A DNA stretch of 64,000 nucleotides, taken from the NCBI GenBank assembly GCA_039621445.1, contig CP154956.1, forward strand, positions 15,417,508 to 15,481,507. The letters run 5' to 3'. The stretch is from Euglena gracilis (lineage: Eukaryota; Euglenida; Euglenophyceae; Euglenales). This document shows, in pieces, positions 20,701 through 29,092 of the stretch. The notes below the pieces were generated by a model. It had not been told where the DNA came from and did no database searches. It saw only the letters and a program-made list of their open reading frames with translations. Numbering within the stretch: the stretch's first letter is position 1; every line of letters starts with the position of its first letter. Position numbers and translations under genes: made by a program.

Positions 20701-22737
20701 CACCACATGATGTGATGGACTTATTGCTCACCCTAGGGTCGTCGGTTTCATCCACCCCAATGGCCACCAAATATTTGCCATCGCAAATTATATCCTGCAA
20801 TTTTTTTGACCTGAAGGAAAGATTCTTTTTTAAAAAAAAGGCAACCCATTGTTGTGCACCCTTCTTTGCGGCATGAGACTTTGGGGCCAAATCCAGAAAA
20901 AAAATCTGTGCATGGAAAAAAAATCTCCGGTGGCTGTCCTTGCCTGGTTGGGGGTCAACCCCGAACCACCCATGCTCTTTGGGATCATACAATTGCTTAC
21001 CGACCCCCGGGGGGGGGGGGGGGGGGAGGGGGGGTCACTCCACTTTTTTAAAAACCAGTCAGTCACTCATTTTCGAAAAACCAGCCAGTCACTACCGGGG
21101 GGGGGGGGGTCGGCCACTCAGAAAAACGGCCACTTTCCAGTCACTTTAGGCCATTTTAGGCCCAAAAAAATTTTCCGGCGCCTTCGGCGCCAGGGTCACT
21201 CAAGCCACTTTTGCCCACTCCTGGCCGACCCCCCCCCCGGGGGGGGAGGGGGGGAGGGGTCCGGGCCAAAAACCAGTCAGTCACTTTGAAAAAACCAGTC
21301 ACCCACCCCCCCTGGGGGGGGTTGGTCAGTGCTTAAGCAATTGTCTGTGGGATCCTGTGCCGCCCTGCGCAGCTCACCTTCGCATGCATTGCAAACGCCC
21401 ACCAGTGGGGGGGATCGCCCATCCCCCCCACTGGTGGGGGTGGATGGGGGTGGGGGGTGTACTTGAATCCTTGTATCCCAGATGGGGGTGGGGGGGGTGT
21501 ACTTGAAAAGCAGCTTTCTTTATTTGCATTTCATGCGTTTCAAAAATCGATGTGAAAATTGCTTTCCATATGAATATTTTATATTTATTTATATTCCATA
21601 TAAATAATTTTTTTGCAACAAGGAAATCCAGAATATGATATTTGATGGGTATTTGGCCTGGGCACAGCCAGAAAAAGGGAAATGGGGGTAATGACGGTTA
21701 GTCGTCCAACGTGTGCACTAATGTGTGGCTAAGAGGACTTAGAAAAACGTTTCCCTCAATTACACACAAATTTTCATTCTGTAACATTTTTATTATTGCA
21801 GACTTGCAGAATATTTGTGTTTTTTCCATAAAAAAATGAAACATTTTCTTGAGTTCTTTTCAAAATTCTTCCAAAAAAAAGCAAAACAACTATAAAATGA
21901 CACAAGTGTGGAACAATGGGAACCCCAATCGGTTTCCTGTTTTGGGGCCAAATCACAGTCTTCTACAGGTACGTAAAGGAAACAATGAGCACTCTCATTT
22001 GGGGTCCTCTTCCATCCCCTCCAAAACTTTTCGTTTCTTGCAAGTTTTATGGTAGCCGTGTGGTTTTCAAACCCGCAGGCTCGAATCTGGGGATAATAAA
22101 GCTCGCATAGCAGGAGGGGGGGGGGAACGCAACATGGACTCTCAAAATGCGAAGCAAAAAACCGACAAAAAACACACAAAAAACACAAAACAGCACAAGT
22201 TGGAAATAAATTCCTTGAGCTGCTAGGATGTTCACTTTCTGATGGAGAGGACTAAAACCCTTCACCTTCTCGGGGAATTTTCTGCAACATTGCATTAGGC
22301 AACATCGTGGATTTTTTTGGACAAAGAGCCACATTTTGTACACAAAAAAACACATAAAATCAACAAAAATCAGGGGAAAAACACAAATTAAGCAAAAAAA
22401 AACTTCTAAACTCCGCCAACTTGGGTTATGTATGGGCTCATTGGTCTATTTTGGGCCAACGATTCAATAATTTTGGCCATATTTTTTTGATGGGGTTGAA
22501 GGGATTGGAGGAGCAGTGTACCATGCCCCCCCATGAGCAAACATTTCAGGTCCTTTTGGTTTGTCGTAAATGGAGGTCCGTAACAGAGGGGGGGTCGTTC
22601 CAGATGGGGGGTTAGGGCAAACATCCTGTCTTGGCGGGGGTCACAGTTGAGGCAGTGGGGTGGCCGGGCAGGACGTCCTCACATTTAACCTCCATGGCCC
22701 GGCACGCCGGTGGGGACAAGGCAGAGTAGGGTGCCAT
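4110..22737 (-). CDS. Gene 1: TPT/SLC35E-like nucleotide-sugar (or sugar-phosphate) transporter, 13 exons, tandem copy 1
   Basis: Predicted multi-pass transporter of the triose-phosphate/nucleotide-sugar family (DMT superfamily), probably in a Golgi, ER or plastid-derived membrane. Exons (high to low): 22737-22645, 20143-20018, 17474-17400, 16674-16597, ~16202-16114, 12300-12151, 10259-10190, 9862-9797, 8998-8908, 8357-8296, 6249-6210, 5545-5499, 4254-~4110. The first twelve sum to 987 bases (329 codons) with phases that fit. Family marks: NLSLKFN (exon 5), QLYKMLQVPF (exon 6), VLGHVKT across exons 10-11, VLYSYLK (exon 13). The Lys-Thr in GHVKT resembles the KT group of plant TPT homologues; substrate is not deducible. 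The start ATG at 22737 has context ACCATGG and is shared with copy 2. The 3' end is uncertain: exon 13 either splices near 4110 at a GC donor or reads through to a stop at 3988. Exon 3/4 joins and the exon 5 acceptor are tentative. Confidence 0.8.
4280..4583. mobile_element. hAT-like MITE (CAKGCTTGTGCTTA family), 304 bp
   Basis: Terminal repeats CATGCTTGTGCTT and AAGCGCAAGCCTG. A perfect 8-bp target duplication GGCGCCGT occurs at 4272-4279 and 4584-4591. The inside is built of hairpins (GGTGCCTG...CAGGCACC, GGCGCCGAAGGCGCC). It has no coding capacity. It lies in the last intron of gene 1, 25 bases from the exon 13 acceptor, and is absent at that place in gene 2. Confidence 0.85.
4695..5115. 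repeat. GGGTCTTATTTTTGGG repeat block
   Basis: Five copies of GGGTCTTATTT(T)TGG in both orientations surround a CGGCGCTTCGCGCC hairpin and a GGATTTTTGCTCG.. motif. A near relative lies at 53250-53400 and shorter ones near 30120 and 31225. Confidence 0.6.
5499..5545 (-). CDS. Gene 1 exon 12
   Basis: Encodes GVVLFHSPISTGGIAG, continuing the helix from exon 11 (family equivalent GYVLF). Acceptor TTCAG|GT. The lower edge is tentative: GGA|GCGATT would be a GC donor in phase 0. Gene 2 is one codon longer and uses GT. Confidence 0.7.
6210..6249 (-). CDS. Gene 1 exon 11 (VLGHVKT motif)
   Basis: A 40-base exon encoding VLGHVKTMLILVA plus one base of Gly. This is the best-known TPT-family signature (Q-VLGH-KT). 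Acceptor TGCAG|GTG, donor GGCTG|GTGTGG. Confidence 0.87.
6577..6653. repeat. AT dinucleotide array
   Basis: About 38 AT units in intron 10 of gene 1. Confidence 0.97.
7050..7535. mobile_element. hAT-like element (CAGGGAATTTCTTAAG), 486 bp
   Basis: Perfect 16-bp terminal repeats CAGGGAATTTCTTAAG and CTTAAGAAATTCCCTG with a perfect 8-bp duplication TTTGGGGT (7042-7049, 7536-7543). The inside is rich in GCTGGCTGG and long G/C runs. Lies in intron 10 of gene 1. Confidence 0.88.
8055..8235. repeat. ACCCCCGACCAGGGGGGTGGTCGTAC repeat block
   Basis: Four spaced copies of (A)CAACCCCCGACCAGG or its relatives, each followed by GGTCGTAC. The gene 2 side has a similar block at 49010-49085 in intron 2. 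Confidence 0.5.
8296..8357 (-). CDS. Gene 1 exon 10
   Basis: Encodes WALEWSLVVVLNYTSAMSVQ, the helix preceding the GHVKT motif. Acceptor CCCCAG|CC, donor GTCCAG|GTGGCC, phase 0. Identical in length and residues to the gene 2 exon. Confidence 0.85.
8419..8652. repeat. ATGT tetranucleotide array with an adjoining 70-bp conserved flank
   Basis: The flank 8419-8490 (GTTAACGCAGGTTTCGAGGTGACGGAATAG... to GAACATGGCG) runs directly into a perfect TATG array (about 8490-8607) with a degenerate tail. The flank occurs inverted at 52715-52785, also near an ATGT array. Lies in intron 9 of gene 1. Confidence 0.8.
8684..8805. repeat. CAA and CGA trinucleotide array
   Basis: (CAA)n, (CGA)n with CAA interruptions, then (CAA)n again, in intron 9 of gene 1. 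Confidence 0.97.
8908..8998 (-). CDS. Gene 1 exon 9
   Basis: Encodes LFIIPVTDDLRQLPGWLQDT then TWLAIALVVL. Acceptor TTTTGCAG|CTG. Exon 10 needs a phase-1 donor and no in-frame GT is available, so the donor is GC: CTCA|GCTGC here, or three bases further on. A MITE starts 51 bases upstream in the intron. Confidence 0.78.
9049..9325. mobile_element. hAT-like MITE (CAGGCTTGTGCTTA family), 277 bp
   Basis: Perfect 14-bp terminal repeats CAGGCTTGTGCTTA and TAAGCACAAGCCTG. The flanks AGGTGGAC and GAGGGGAC agree at 5 of 8 bases, as for an aged target duplication. It lies in intron 8 of gene 1, 51 bases upstream of exon 9. Confidence 0.78.
9797..9862 (-). CDS. Gene 1 exon 8
   Basis: Encodes ARHNITGNELLRQIAPWVVL plus VQ, matching the ...LQLLYYQAP... 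region of SLC35E proteins. Acceptor GCCAG|GCT, donor GTGCAG|GTCTCC, phase 0 at both ends. Same length as the gene 2 exon. Confidence 0.82.
10056..10112. mobile_element. Solo left end resembling the 7050-7535 element
   Basis: CAGGGAATTTCTCAGGGACCCCC resembles the left end at 7050. No right end found; probably a remnant. Confidence 0.3.
10190..10259 (-). CDS. Gene 1 exon 7
   Basis: Encodes SLIGTVCGCIAPLLAAGNAL followed by LLKH, a membrane helix. Acceptor CACACAG|C, donor CAC|GTCCGG. Same length (70 bases) in gene 2. Confidence 0.8.
10300..12120. other. AT-rich intron 6 of gene 1
   Basis: Long A/T-rich stretch without recognised exons or elements apart from the TTCA repeat. Its base composition is strikingly unlike the C/G-run introns around it. 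Confidence 0.6.
11395..11580. repeat. TTCA/TTCG tetranucleotide stretch
   Basis: TTTATTCATTCATTTATTATT then (GTTCGTTCATTCATTC)-type repeats in AT-rich intron 6 of gene 1. Confidence 0.85.
12151..12300 (-). CDS. Gene 1 exon 6
   Basis: Encodes (M)RQLYKMLQVPFVFVGEVLF and then a positively charged turn (MDTRFRGS) leading into [17 protein letters not shown]. This aligns with the QLAKAMTTP...LGV.....D segment of SLC35E proteins. Splice sites are CTCAG|G and TTCAG|GTGTAG. The product is identical to exon 6 of gene 2 except for one residue near the start. Confidence 0.85.
12795..13165. repeat. Cluster of GCGGATAnCCGC palindromes
   Basis: Copies include TTATCCGCCTAAA (12809), GCGGATAACCGCCTAAAAATG (12984), AGGCGGATATCCGCATAGAATG (13039), ATGCGGATTAGCGT (13105) and AATCCGCCTG (13152). 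Intervening AAAAGTGAAA and GTGTGATT stretches also recur. Lies in intron 5 of gene 1. Confidence 0.65.
13205..13310. repeat. Hairpin-rich CTTTAT(A) block with C/G runs
   Basis: AAAATATAAAGCCCCCC, GGCTTTATACTTG, GGGGCTTTATATTTGGGGG and GAGCTTTATTTTTGGG form inverted pairs. Similar GGGGTCTTATTTTTGGGG blocks occur elsewhere. Confidence 0.55.
14500..14767. mobile_element. Inverted-repeat element GTACCGGGGG...CCCCCGGTAC, 268 bp
   Basis: Ends GTACCGGGGGGGGGGGGAATT and AATTCCCCCCCCCCCCGGTAC, extending inward through a related AGAAATTTT/AATTTTCT pair. Two internal direct copies of a unit around ATTCCTTAAAAATGTCCGGA lie at about 14573-14612 and 14668-14707. No target duplication identified. Lies in intron 5 of gene 1. 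Confidence 0.65.
16114..16202 (-). CDS. Gene 1 exon 5 (NLSLKFN helix)
   Basis: Encodes ...ALPATRVGGNVLVNLSLKF and NAVG, the third-helix signature of nucleotide-sugar transporters. The donor GGCAT|GTACCG is identical in both copies. The upper edge is where conservation with gene 2 begins. No AG lies between the conserved block and position 16264, so the acceptor is unresolved. Confidence 0.7.
16597..16674 (-). CDS. Gene 1 exon 4
   Basis: A Ser/Gly/Lys-rich loop (LSSKGSGGVGASSKAD) followed by SAVQWLIAGI. The acceptor CACACAG|CTC and donor ATC|GTTCTG are chosen because AG and GT occur at the same aligned places in both copies. The copy in gene 2 is one codon shorter. Earlier starts of the exon cannot be excluded. 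Confidence 0.65.
17400..17474 (-). CDS. Gene 1 exon 3
   Basis: Encodes ALFTRFHFRFAPTLLLTLHQ followed by VTCAQ, matching the NKALL...F.FP.TLTL.H region of TPT proteins just after helix 1. The acceptor is AAG|GCACTG. The donor appears to be CAG|GCC (GC) in both copies. The phase is 0 at both ends. Confidence 0.75.
17547..18206. mobile_element. hAT-like element (CAGGGGTTTTTTAAG family), 660 bp
   Basis: Ends CAGGGGTTTTTTAAGAC and GACTAAAAAAAAACCCCTG with a perfect 8-bp duplication CACAGCAC (17539-17546, 18207-18214). The inside is G/C homopolymers and GGCGC...GCGCC hairpins. Lies in intron 2 of gene 1, 72 bases upstream of exon 3. Confidence 0.87.
18400..18956. repeat. Long inverted repeat (foldback), arms of about 154 bp
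   Basis: 18400-18553 is the near-perfect inverse of 18804-18956, both containing the AAACATATTCAA..GGTGACC and AGCAGAGGAAGCAACCT segments. The 250-base loop contains GGTCGGCCATGG-type sequence. It would fold into a long hairpin in intron 2 of gene 1. Confidence 0.85.
19171..19267. repeat. 20-bp tandem repeat (about 5 units)
   Basis: ACTGCAACTCCAACATGATC repeated with one A/C variant, in intron 2 of gene 1. Confidence 0.9.
20018..20143 (-). CDS. Gene 1 exon 2 (first transmembrane helix)
   Basis: Begins after CAG with a Gly/Glu/Asp-rich stretch, then WASLGTMALNVVLTVSIVMI, the first membrane helix. It ends in phase 0 at ...ATGATCAAC. The next bases are GC (AAC|GCCTGG), where copy 2 has GT (AAC|GTTTGG), so this looks like a GC-AG intron. 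Confidence 0.78.
20238..20420. mobile_element. Partial MITE-like element (CAGGCTGTTTTTACC end)
   Basis: A left end CAGGCTGTTTTTACCGATCG, then the family hairpin GGTGCCTGCC...GCAGGCACC. No matching right end or target duplication was found, so it is probably truncated. Confidence 0.4.
20990..21343. mobile_element. Repeat element with CCAGTCAGTCAC units and CAATTGCTTA ends, 354 bp
   Basis: Ends CAATTGCTTACCGAC and GTCAGTGCTTAAGCAATTG are inverted repeats. The inside has repeated AAAACCAGTCAGTCACTTT and a GGCGCCTTCGGCGCC hairpin. Related sequence lies at 42293-42540 and 61797-61910. No clean target duplication. Confidence 0.6.
22645..22737 (-). CDS. Gene 1 exon 1 (start codon, N-terminal tail)
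   Basis: Encodes 31 residues beginning MAPYSALSPPACRAM and ending GHPTAST, a hydrophilic Cys-containing tail. GT donor in phase 0. The equivalent exon at 50333-50425 has the same length and the shared frame SPPACRA..E.KC.DVLPGH.TA. Whether a further 5' UTR exon exists cannot be seen. Confidence 0.72.
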
Positions 22738-23636
22738 GGTGGACTGCGTTCGGAGCAGCCCTGTGGGGTGAGGAGGCGGGAGAATTCCCGGGGCTTTGAT
22801 TGAGGTCCCTTCGACCCCCCCCCCGGGTAATCTGTGGCCCCCTCCCCCTTATTAATACCCAAAAATAATGCTTTTGGTGACTTTTCCCTCGCGCATCCCG
22901 AAGTGGGAAAGGACAACGGCACCACACCAGAAAGAAAGCGTTATTACACCACGCATCATCGGTGACTGGGCTCAGGGGGCAGCCCTGTGGTGAATGGGGG
23001 GGGGGGGGGCGGAGACGAACGGAGGCGAAAAGGATGGGCGACGAAACGGCTGGGTTGCGGCCCAGTATTGATGGCCTCGAGAGCAGGTCTCTTTGGAAGA
23101 ACCCCCCCGGGGGGGGGCTTGTTGTGTGGGGTGACTGCCTGCAGCCGGCAGGGGGGTTTTGGATCCCGACCCCGGAAAATCCAGGAAGTTTTTACTTGAG
23201 AATAGCCCCTTTCTCCAGCGCCTTCGACATGGTAGGCATAAAACATGGAAAAAATGTGCTATGACACTACCCACCCTGAAACCCAAACCCCCTTAGTTGC
23301 ACAAAGGCTTCTTGTCTGTTTATGGCCGGTGCCAACTTCGCTTCTGGTCCGGTTTGCTGTGTGGGGAGCGGCCTCCTGGACCCCTTACACAAGTGCTGCC
23401 AGACCCAGACCCCGGGGGGGAACCTGAAACCAACATAGACCCTCGAAAAACGCGACGCAAAGCAACACAAAAAAATGCTGAAAATAAACGCAAAAAAACC
23501 CCTCAAATTGCCTGAAATTGCATGCAAAATCCAATTGCTTCAAATTAAATATAAAATCCTTTGGGATCCTTTTGGCGCTGGAGAAAAAATTTCGGCTCCG
23601 TTGGGGAATTTTTTTATGTTGCATTAAAAAATATGC
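22738..23636. other. 5' region of gene 1
   Basis: C/G-run and A/T-rich sequence. No TATA-like or other promoter element could be identified with confidence. Confidence 0.4.
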
Positions 23637-23834
23637 AATTTGTTGACCGAAAATGGAAACATGACAAAAAACTGACAGAATTTCTGTTCTTGGGGGAGGA
23701 TCGAGGCCAGAACGAGAGATTTTCATTGACCAAAATTTCTTGGGGCAAAAACTGAGAAATCGCCAGTGGAAAACAGCAAAAATACAAACTTTGACAAAAT
23801 CGAAAAAAGCAAAAAAAATAAATAAAACGTGTTT
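23637..23834. repeat. About 200-bp dispersed repeat, copy 1
   Basis: Roughly 93% like 24797-25001 by eye, both starting TTGTTGACCGAAAATG and ending near AAACG(T/C)GTTTG. Related but more diverged sequence lies near 37230-37360. A/T-rich, no coding frame kept in both copies. Confidence 0.75.
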
Positions 23835-24112
23835 GAGTTCCCCCCGGAAAAGAGGAGTACCTGTTTCATTTTTGCTGCCCGCACAAAGCATGATCTTGAC
23901 ACGTCCCGTTTGCGTCCGCCCCCTCATCATTCCAAGTTGAAACCGAAAGACAAATTCACACAAATTAGCCGGGGCTGGCCGACGACTTCCCCGGCAGGAT
24001 TACGCCGGCCGTATCGGGGGGACAACTTTCTGGGGGGCTGATACACAGCATGCTCCGGCCCACCAATTCCGGCCTTCAGGTGTGCAGCTCGGTCACTGCT
24101 GCTGCTCCCACC

Positions 24113-24412
24113 CAGGCTGTATTTTAGTCGGGTGCCGAACCCGGCCCGGGGGGGGGGGCTGCCTGCCTGGGCAGGCACCCCCAAGGCACTCCAAATCCGC
24201 CCCCCGGGGGGGGGGGGGGGTAGGGCACACGGCCAAAGTGCCTTAGCACAGCCCCGGCGCCAAAGGAATGTTTCAATGTTTCAAAGGAATGTGACTGGGC
24301 ACAGGCCGAAATCCGACCCCCCGGGGGGGGGGGTAGTGCCTGCCTGGGCAGGCACCCCAAGGCACTCCTGACCCCCCTCCTCCCCCCCGGGGTTGGTTAA
24401 AAAAATAGCCTG
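24113..24412. mobile_element. hAT-like MITE (CAGGCTGTATTTTAG subfamily), 300 bp
   Basis: Ends CAGGCTGTATTTTAGTC and GGTTAAAAAAATAGCCTG. The flanks CTCCCACC and CTCCCAAC match at 7 of 8 bases. Intergenic, upstream of gene 1. It carries several GCCTGCCTGGGCAGGC hairpins. Confidence 0.78.
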
Positions 24413-24796
24413 CTCCCAACCCACCCGCACAAGCACCAAGGACGCTGTAAGCCCGACAAGTGAAAAGCGCACGCATCCATGGCCAAAGGAAGGGGCGGGT
24501 CGCAAGCAACCCGAAAAGCCTCGTGGGGCCCGCGGAGAAGGGGCGGGAGGGGGAACAGTGCAGGGGAACGTCGTGGCCTGCGGCGAGGCAGGCCCGGGGG
24601 CAGGGCGACCCACTGGCCCTCGGCAGTGTGTCCCCTGGCCGCGGATGTCCCTGGCAAGGGAGGCCTTCGAGACGCCCCCCCCCCCCCCGGCTGGACGGGA
24701 ATGCGGGGGGAGGGTCGCCCTCCCCCCCCAACACGCCACCCTGAGAGTCTGAAATGATGACATGATGCCCGTCCGGCTCCGGGGAACTCTGGGGGA

Positions 24797-25001
24797 ATTT
24801 GTTGACCGAAAATGAAAACATGACAAAAAAAACTGACAGAATTTCTGTTCTTGGGGGAGAATCGAGGCCAGAACGAGAGATTTTCGTTGACCAAAATTTC
24901 TTGGGGCAAAAGACGAGAAATCGCCAGCGGAAAACAGCAAAAATACAAACGTTGACAAAATCGAAAAAAGGCAAAAAAAATAATAATAAAAACGCGTTTG
25001 C
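24797..25001. repeat. About 200-bp dispersed repeat, copy 2
   Basis: Direct copy of 23637-23834, 1.16 kb away and in the same orientation. Followed by GAAGCGAACCTCGAAAGACG, a motif also seen near 23445 and 37030. Confidence 0.75.
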
Positions 25002-26210
25002 AGAGGGGGGGGGAAGCGAACCTCGAAAGACGAGACACAAAAAAACCCGTAAAAAACATTTAAAAAATATATTTTTTTTAAAAAAAGTGCTTGGACTCCT
25101 GAACTGGCACCTCTCCCACGCCTTGGGCTTGCAACACCAAATAAAGACAAGAACACACGGAGGCCAAGAACCCTAAAAATGGGGGACCAAAATCGCAAAG
25201 GTGAGGCCACCTTGCAACTCCAAGGGGTCCAAGTTTGCACAACTCCCCCCTTATCACCAACGACTGGTGACCTCTGTCTGCGGACAGGGGGGTGGTCGTT
25301 AGACAAGGCCCAAAACAGTCAGAGGGCGCTCGGGAAGGCCGCTCAACAACAGGTCAGCTTGTTTCCTTCTGGTCCTCTAGGGCAACTTTGACAAAGTTTT
25401 GCCCCAAAAAGTGCCAAAAAAATGTCATTTTGGCCAATTTTGGCGGATTTTCTGCGCAAAATTTTTCGGCTCGGACCTTTGGCCCCGGGCCAAAAATCTG
25501 GCCAAACCTCCAAAAAGGACCCGGGTTCATTGGGCATAGGGGGGGGGGGGGGCAAGGAGGAAGGGGGCCAAATGACCCCAAGGGGGGAGAGGAGGTAAGA
25601 ATCTACATTTGGTTTGGAGTGTGCACAATTAGGAAACTCTGGGCATGGTGCTGGGTTGGGCTCAACCCTGAACGGGGTGCAACCTCTGGCCAAGTCTGTC
25701 AGTACTCGAGATCAAGCACTTCCTGAGTGTTGAGCAGCTGAATCCTCACCGTTGAGGAGGGAAAATGAGAACCTACCCCCACCCCCCAGAGAGGGGCAAA
25801 ATAATTGAGCAGGTGAAAAAAGCAAAAAAATTGCAAAGAAAACATACAAAAAGGTGCAGTGTATTCCCGGCTCCCTGCAACCCTGTAGGAGAGTGGCGCC
25901 TGGTTGCCGGCAGCAAACGATGAGCCACATGACACTTCCGATGGTACTCATACAGCGGTTCCCCAAGCCTCCTTGCAGATGGCAGAAGCGCTTGCGCATC
26001 GGGGAACGTGACACATAATTCCGCTCACAAGCCACACTGTGTCGGTCATCCCCCAGGCCATGGCTTTGCCAGGCGACACCCTTTGGAGCTGTGCAATTGC
26101 GTCCAGGGTCAGGGAGGGAGGGACAAATGCGCACGCCAACACCTGCCCGCCGACCCACCAGCCCATCCATCCACCCACCCACCCACCAAATTAAATATAA
26201 CCCACTCCCC
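25002..26210. other. Intergenic, no gene recognised
   Basis: Contains a GACCTCTGTCTGCGGACAGGG block near 25260 and CCAAAAATGTC-type decayed repeat. No exon supported. Confidence 0.4.
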
Positions 26211-26218
26211 CCTAGGGG

Positions 26219-27006
26219 CAGGCACCTATGGTCACTTCCCATTTTGGTGCTCTGGTCGGCCCTGGTCGGCCCTGGTCGGCCCTGGTCGGCCCTGGTCGGC
26301 CCTGGTCGGCCCTGGTCGGCAAATAGTCGGCCATAGGTGGGGGTATCCGTCACAGAAAAAAAGATTGTGAAAAATGACCCAAAATTACCAAAAGGGCGTA
26401 AAATGACCAAAATGCCATAAAATATGCTCATATTGACCCAAATTAGCCCAATATTTGCCAAATCAGTGACAAATGGCCCCCAAGTTAGCAAAAACTGATC
26501 CGTAATGGCCAAAATGGGTGTAAAACTGGAGATTTGTGGGGAAATTATCCAAAAATGGGTTGAGTTCTTCAAAATATACAATATACTGGCACAAAATGCT
26601 CAAAAATGGTCAAATTGGACCAAAAAGAGACCAAAAAATGGGCAAAATAACAAAAAAAGGTCGAAAATGGCTTTAAATGGTCAAAAATGGCCCCAGAGCA
26701 GGACAAAATGGCCCAAAATTACAAGAAGTGTGCAAAAAGTGGCCAAAAAGGTCAAAATAGGTCAAAATTGGTGAATTATGGTGACAAATGGGCCAAAAGG
26801 GGACAAAAGCGACCTAAAATGGCCAAAAGCGGCCAAAAGTAGCCAAAAGTAACAACATGAGCCAGACGAGCCAGAAAAATCTCAAAATCTGGGATAAAAT
26901 TCCTCATTCTCACTGAAAAAATGACATCAATCAGAAAAAAGTTGCGCGGTCGGCTGCGGTCGGCCCTGGTCGGCCCTGGTCGGCCCTGGTCGGCCATAGG
27001 TGCCTG
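26219..27006. mobile_element. hAT-like element with subterminal tandem repeats, 788 bp
   Basis: Ends CAGGCACCTATGG and CCATAGGTGCCTG with a perfect 8-bp duplication CCTAGGGG (26211-26218, 27007-27014). Inside each end are runs of the 10-bp unit TCGGCCCTGG (about seven on the left, four on the right, same direction). The core is a decayed CCAAAAATGGTCAAAATGG-type sequence. No transposase. Confidence 0.88.
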
Positions 27007-27154
27007 CCTAGGGGGAACCCCCCGGTCCTGGGGGGGGGGGGGGGCTCGGCCGGACCCACCCACCCTACCCCCCCTCTCCCCCCGGGGTCCAAGACCAAAA
27101 AAATTCTGCCACTCACACGCGCAGGCAAAAACATGATCACGCTCAAATACAACA

Positions 27155-27375
27155 CACACACGCGCGCGCGTGCGCATGCACACACACACACACACACACA
27201 TCCACACACATCCACACACATACAGGCACACACAGGCACAAGCACAGGCATACACACAGGCACACACACACACACACGCACGCACGCACACGCACACGCA
27301 CACGCACACGCACACGCACACGCACACGCACACGCACACGCACACGCACACGCACACGCACACGCACACAATCAC
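27155..27375. repeat. CA / CACACG array
   Basis: (CA)n and (CACACG)n, about 220 bases. Confidence 0.97.
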
Positions 27376-27379
27376 ACAT

Positions 27380-28250
27380 GCGCGCGCAGGCACGGGCATA
27401 TTCGGTGGACGAAGATGAATGGCGACCGTTTTATTTCAACTTTGCTGATTTCGTCCTTGGGCGGAGGAACTGGTGGACGGCACCTGCGCACCATCCACCT
27501 GCCTGCTTTCTGATCTCGGCGAGAGATAAAAAAAATGGGCAGCAGACAGAATTTCTGGGAGGGTGGGGTCGACCTTCCCCAATCAGAACGAACAGGTACC
27601 CCCCCCCCCCCGGAAGTTGCACCACTTTCAGCGCAAAGACCGAAAAAAACAACATTCTGGGCCCCAAATTTTACCCGGTTTTCCAGCGGTGCCACCTTTG
27701 GGCCAAGATCCTTTGTGCCAACTGCCATCAATGGTGGGGGGGTCTCCCCGCACTCCCCACCTCTCTCACGCCCGACCCACCCACCGACCCACCCTGTGGG
27801 CGGTCGGGACTTTTGTGCCACCGTACCAGTGCCACGTCCATCATCACTGCCCCCCCCCCCCCCGGGAGCACCGCTCTGTGCGGGGTCCCCGAATACCCAA
27901 AACTGGCCCAAGATCGCACAGCCAGGCCCCGGGAACCTCAAAAAACGCCCCCCCCCCAAATCTCATGATTGACCCCCTGGTTTGGGTCCCAACTCCTCGT
28001 CCAGCCCGAGATACGGCCAATTTACGGTTTCGGGCCCCGTGGCGGCAGCAGTGGCCTGCGCTGGACCCAGCCCGAAGGCTGTCCATCACCGCATGGGGAT
28101 AGAGGAGGGGGGGGGGGGACGCGCGCACCGCCCCCCAGAGGCTGGGAGGCCGGCAGCAACAGTGCACTGTGGAGGATGGCTGGGGACCCTTTGCGGGTGG
28201 GAAGGGCGAATATTTTATACAATATTCTTTAACAGCCCCAACAGCAGCAA
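27380..28250. other. Intergenic, no gene recognised
   Basis: Open frames of 150-195 codons overlap on both strands but show no family motif and run across C homopolymers. The stretch 28010-28110 has G/C-rich exon-like composition without a match elsewhere in the window. Confidence 0.35.
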
Positions 28251-28257
28251 CGACATG

Positions 28258-28295
<38 letters not shown>

Positions 28296-28312
28296 CAACA
28301 GCAGCAGCAAGC
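28258..28312. repeat. CAG trinucleotide array
   Basis: (CAG)n with CAA interruptions, about 55 bases, intergenic. Confidence 0.95.
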
Positions 28313-28656
28313 AACAAACATAATAACATACATTTTTCAGTGTGCCCAAAAAAATTCTCATACCCCTCACTTTTTGTGTGTACATACTCAACCCCAAGCC
28401 CCGTGGCTTATGTTGGATAACGGGCTGTGGCGGTGGTGTGTGCACACTAGTGCAGCCCTGCCCCACACAGCAGCCCCAGCCAGCCCTGCCACCGGGCTTT
28501 GTGCAAGTCCGAGGCCAGTTGTGTGAGCGCACATATTTCAATTTGTGACCTTTCTCACTTTTCCCCCTCAAACCGCAGCCCAGGCAGATGGTCAATGCTG
28601 GGGTGGGTGGCCTTTTGTCCCGCCTTTAGACAACACCGATGGAAACCCCTGTCAAC

Positions 28657-28765
28657 CAGGCTGTTTTTTTTACCCCCCCCCCCGGGTCGGATTTGGAGTG
28701 CCTGCCCAGGCAGGCACCCCCCCCCCCCCCGGGGTGGGATCGGCACCCGACTAAAATACGGCCTG
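28657..28765. mobile_element. Short hAT-like MITE, 109 bp, perfect 8-bp TSD
   Basis: Ends CAGGCTGTTTTTTTTACC and GACTAAAATACGGCCTG. A perfect duplication CTGTCAAC lies on both sides. The centre is a GCCTGCCCAGGCAGGC hairpin between C and G runs. It is the smallest member of the set. Confidence 0.82.
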
Positions 28766-29092
28766 CTGTCAACGCCGGCTGTGGAATCGGTGACTTGGGC
28801 AACGCGACCAAGTGGGGTGATTTTAGGCCATTTTGGGACTTTTTTTAGCCATTTTTTTGGCCTGAATTGGGGGGGGGGGGCGGGTGCTGGGCTCCAAAAA
28901 ATGTAGTTTTGACACAGGGGGGTGAATAATACACCTTGTCCTGGACAGGGGGGGGGGGTTGTGGATGTTGGTAAATTGATGTCCCAGAGGTGAGTTTCAT
29001 ACCGGTTCAACAACTTTGCCAAATCTTCACCATAAAATTGTCTTTCTGCTGGACCCAAATAGCGCCCCCAAATAGGGCACTGATAGGGCCCT

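Noticed and set aside
24281-25306. 341-codon minus-strand frame
   Set aside because: No recognised domain. It runs through a MITE, a dispersed repeat and C/G homopolymers, and was checked for hAT transposase features without success.
27372-28329. Overlapping frames of 145-196 codons on both strands
   Set aside because: Mutually exclusive frames with Pro/Gly bias from C/G runs, no motif and no counterpart in the other unit.
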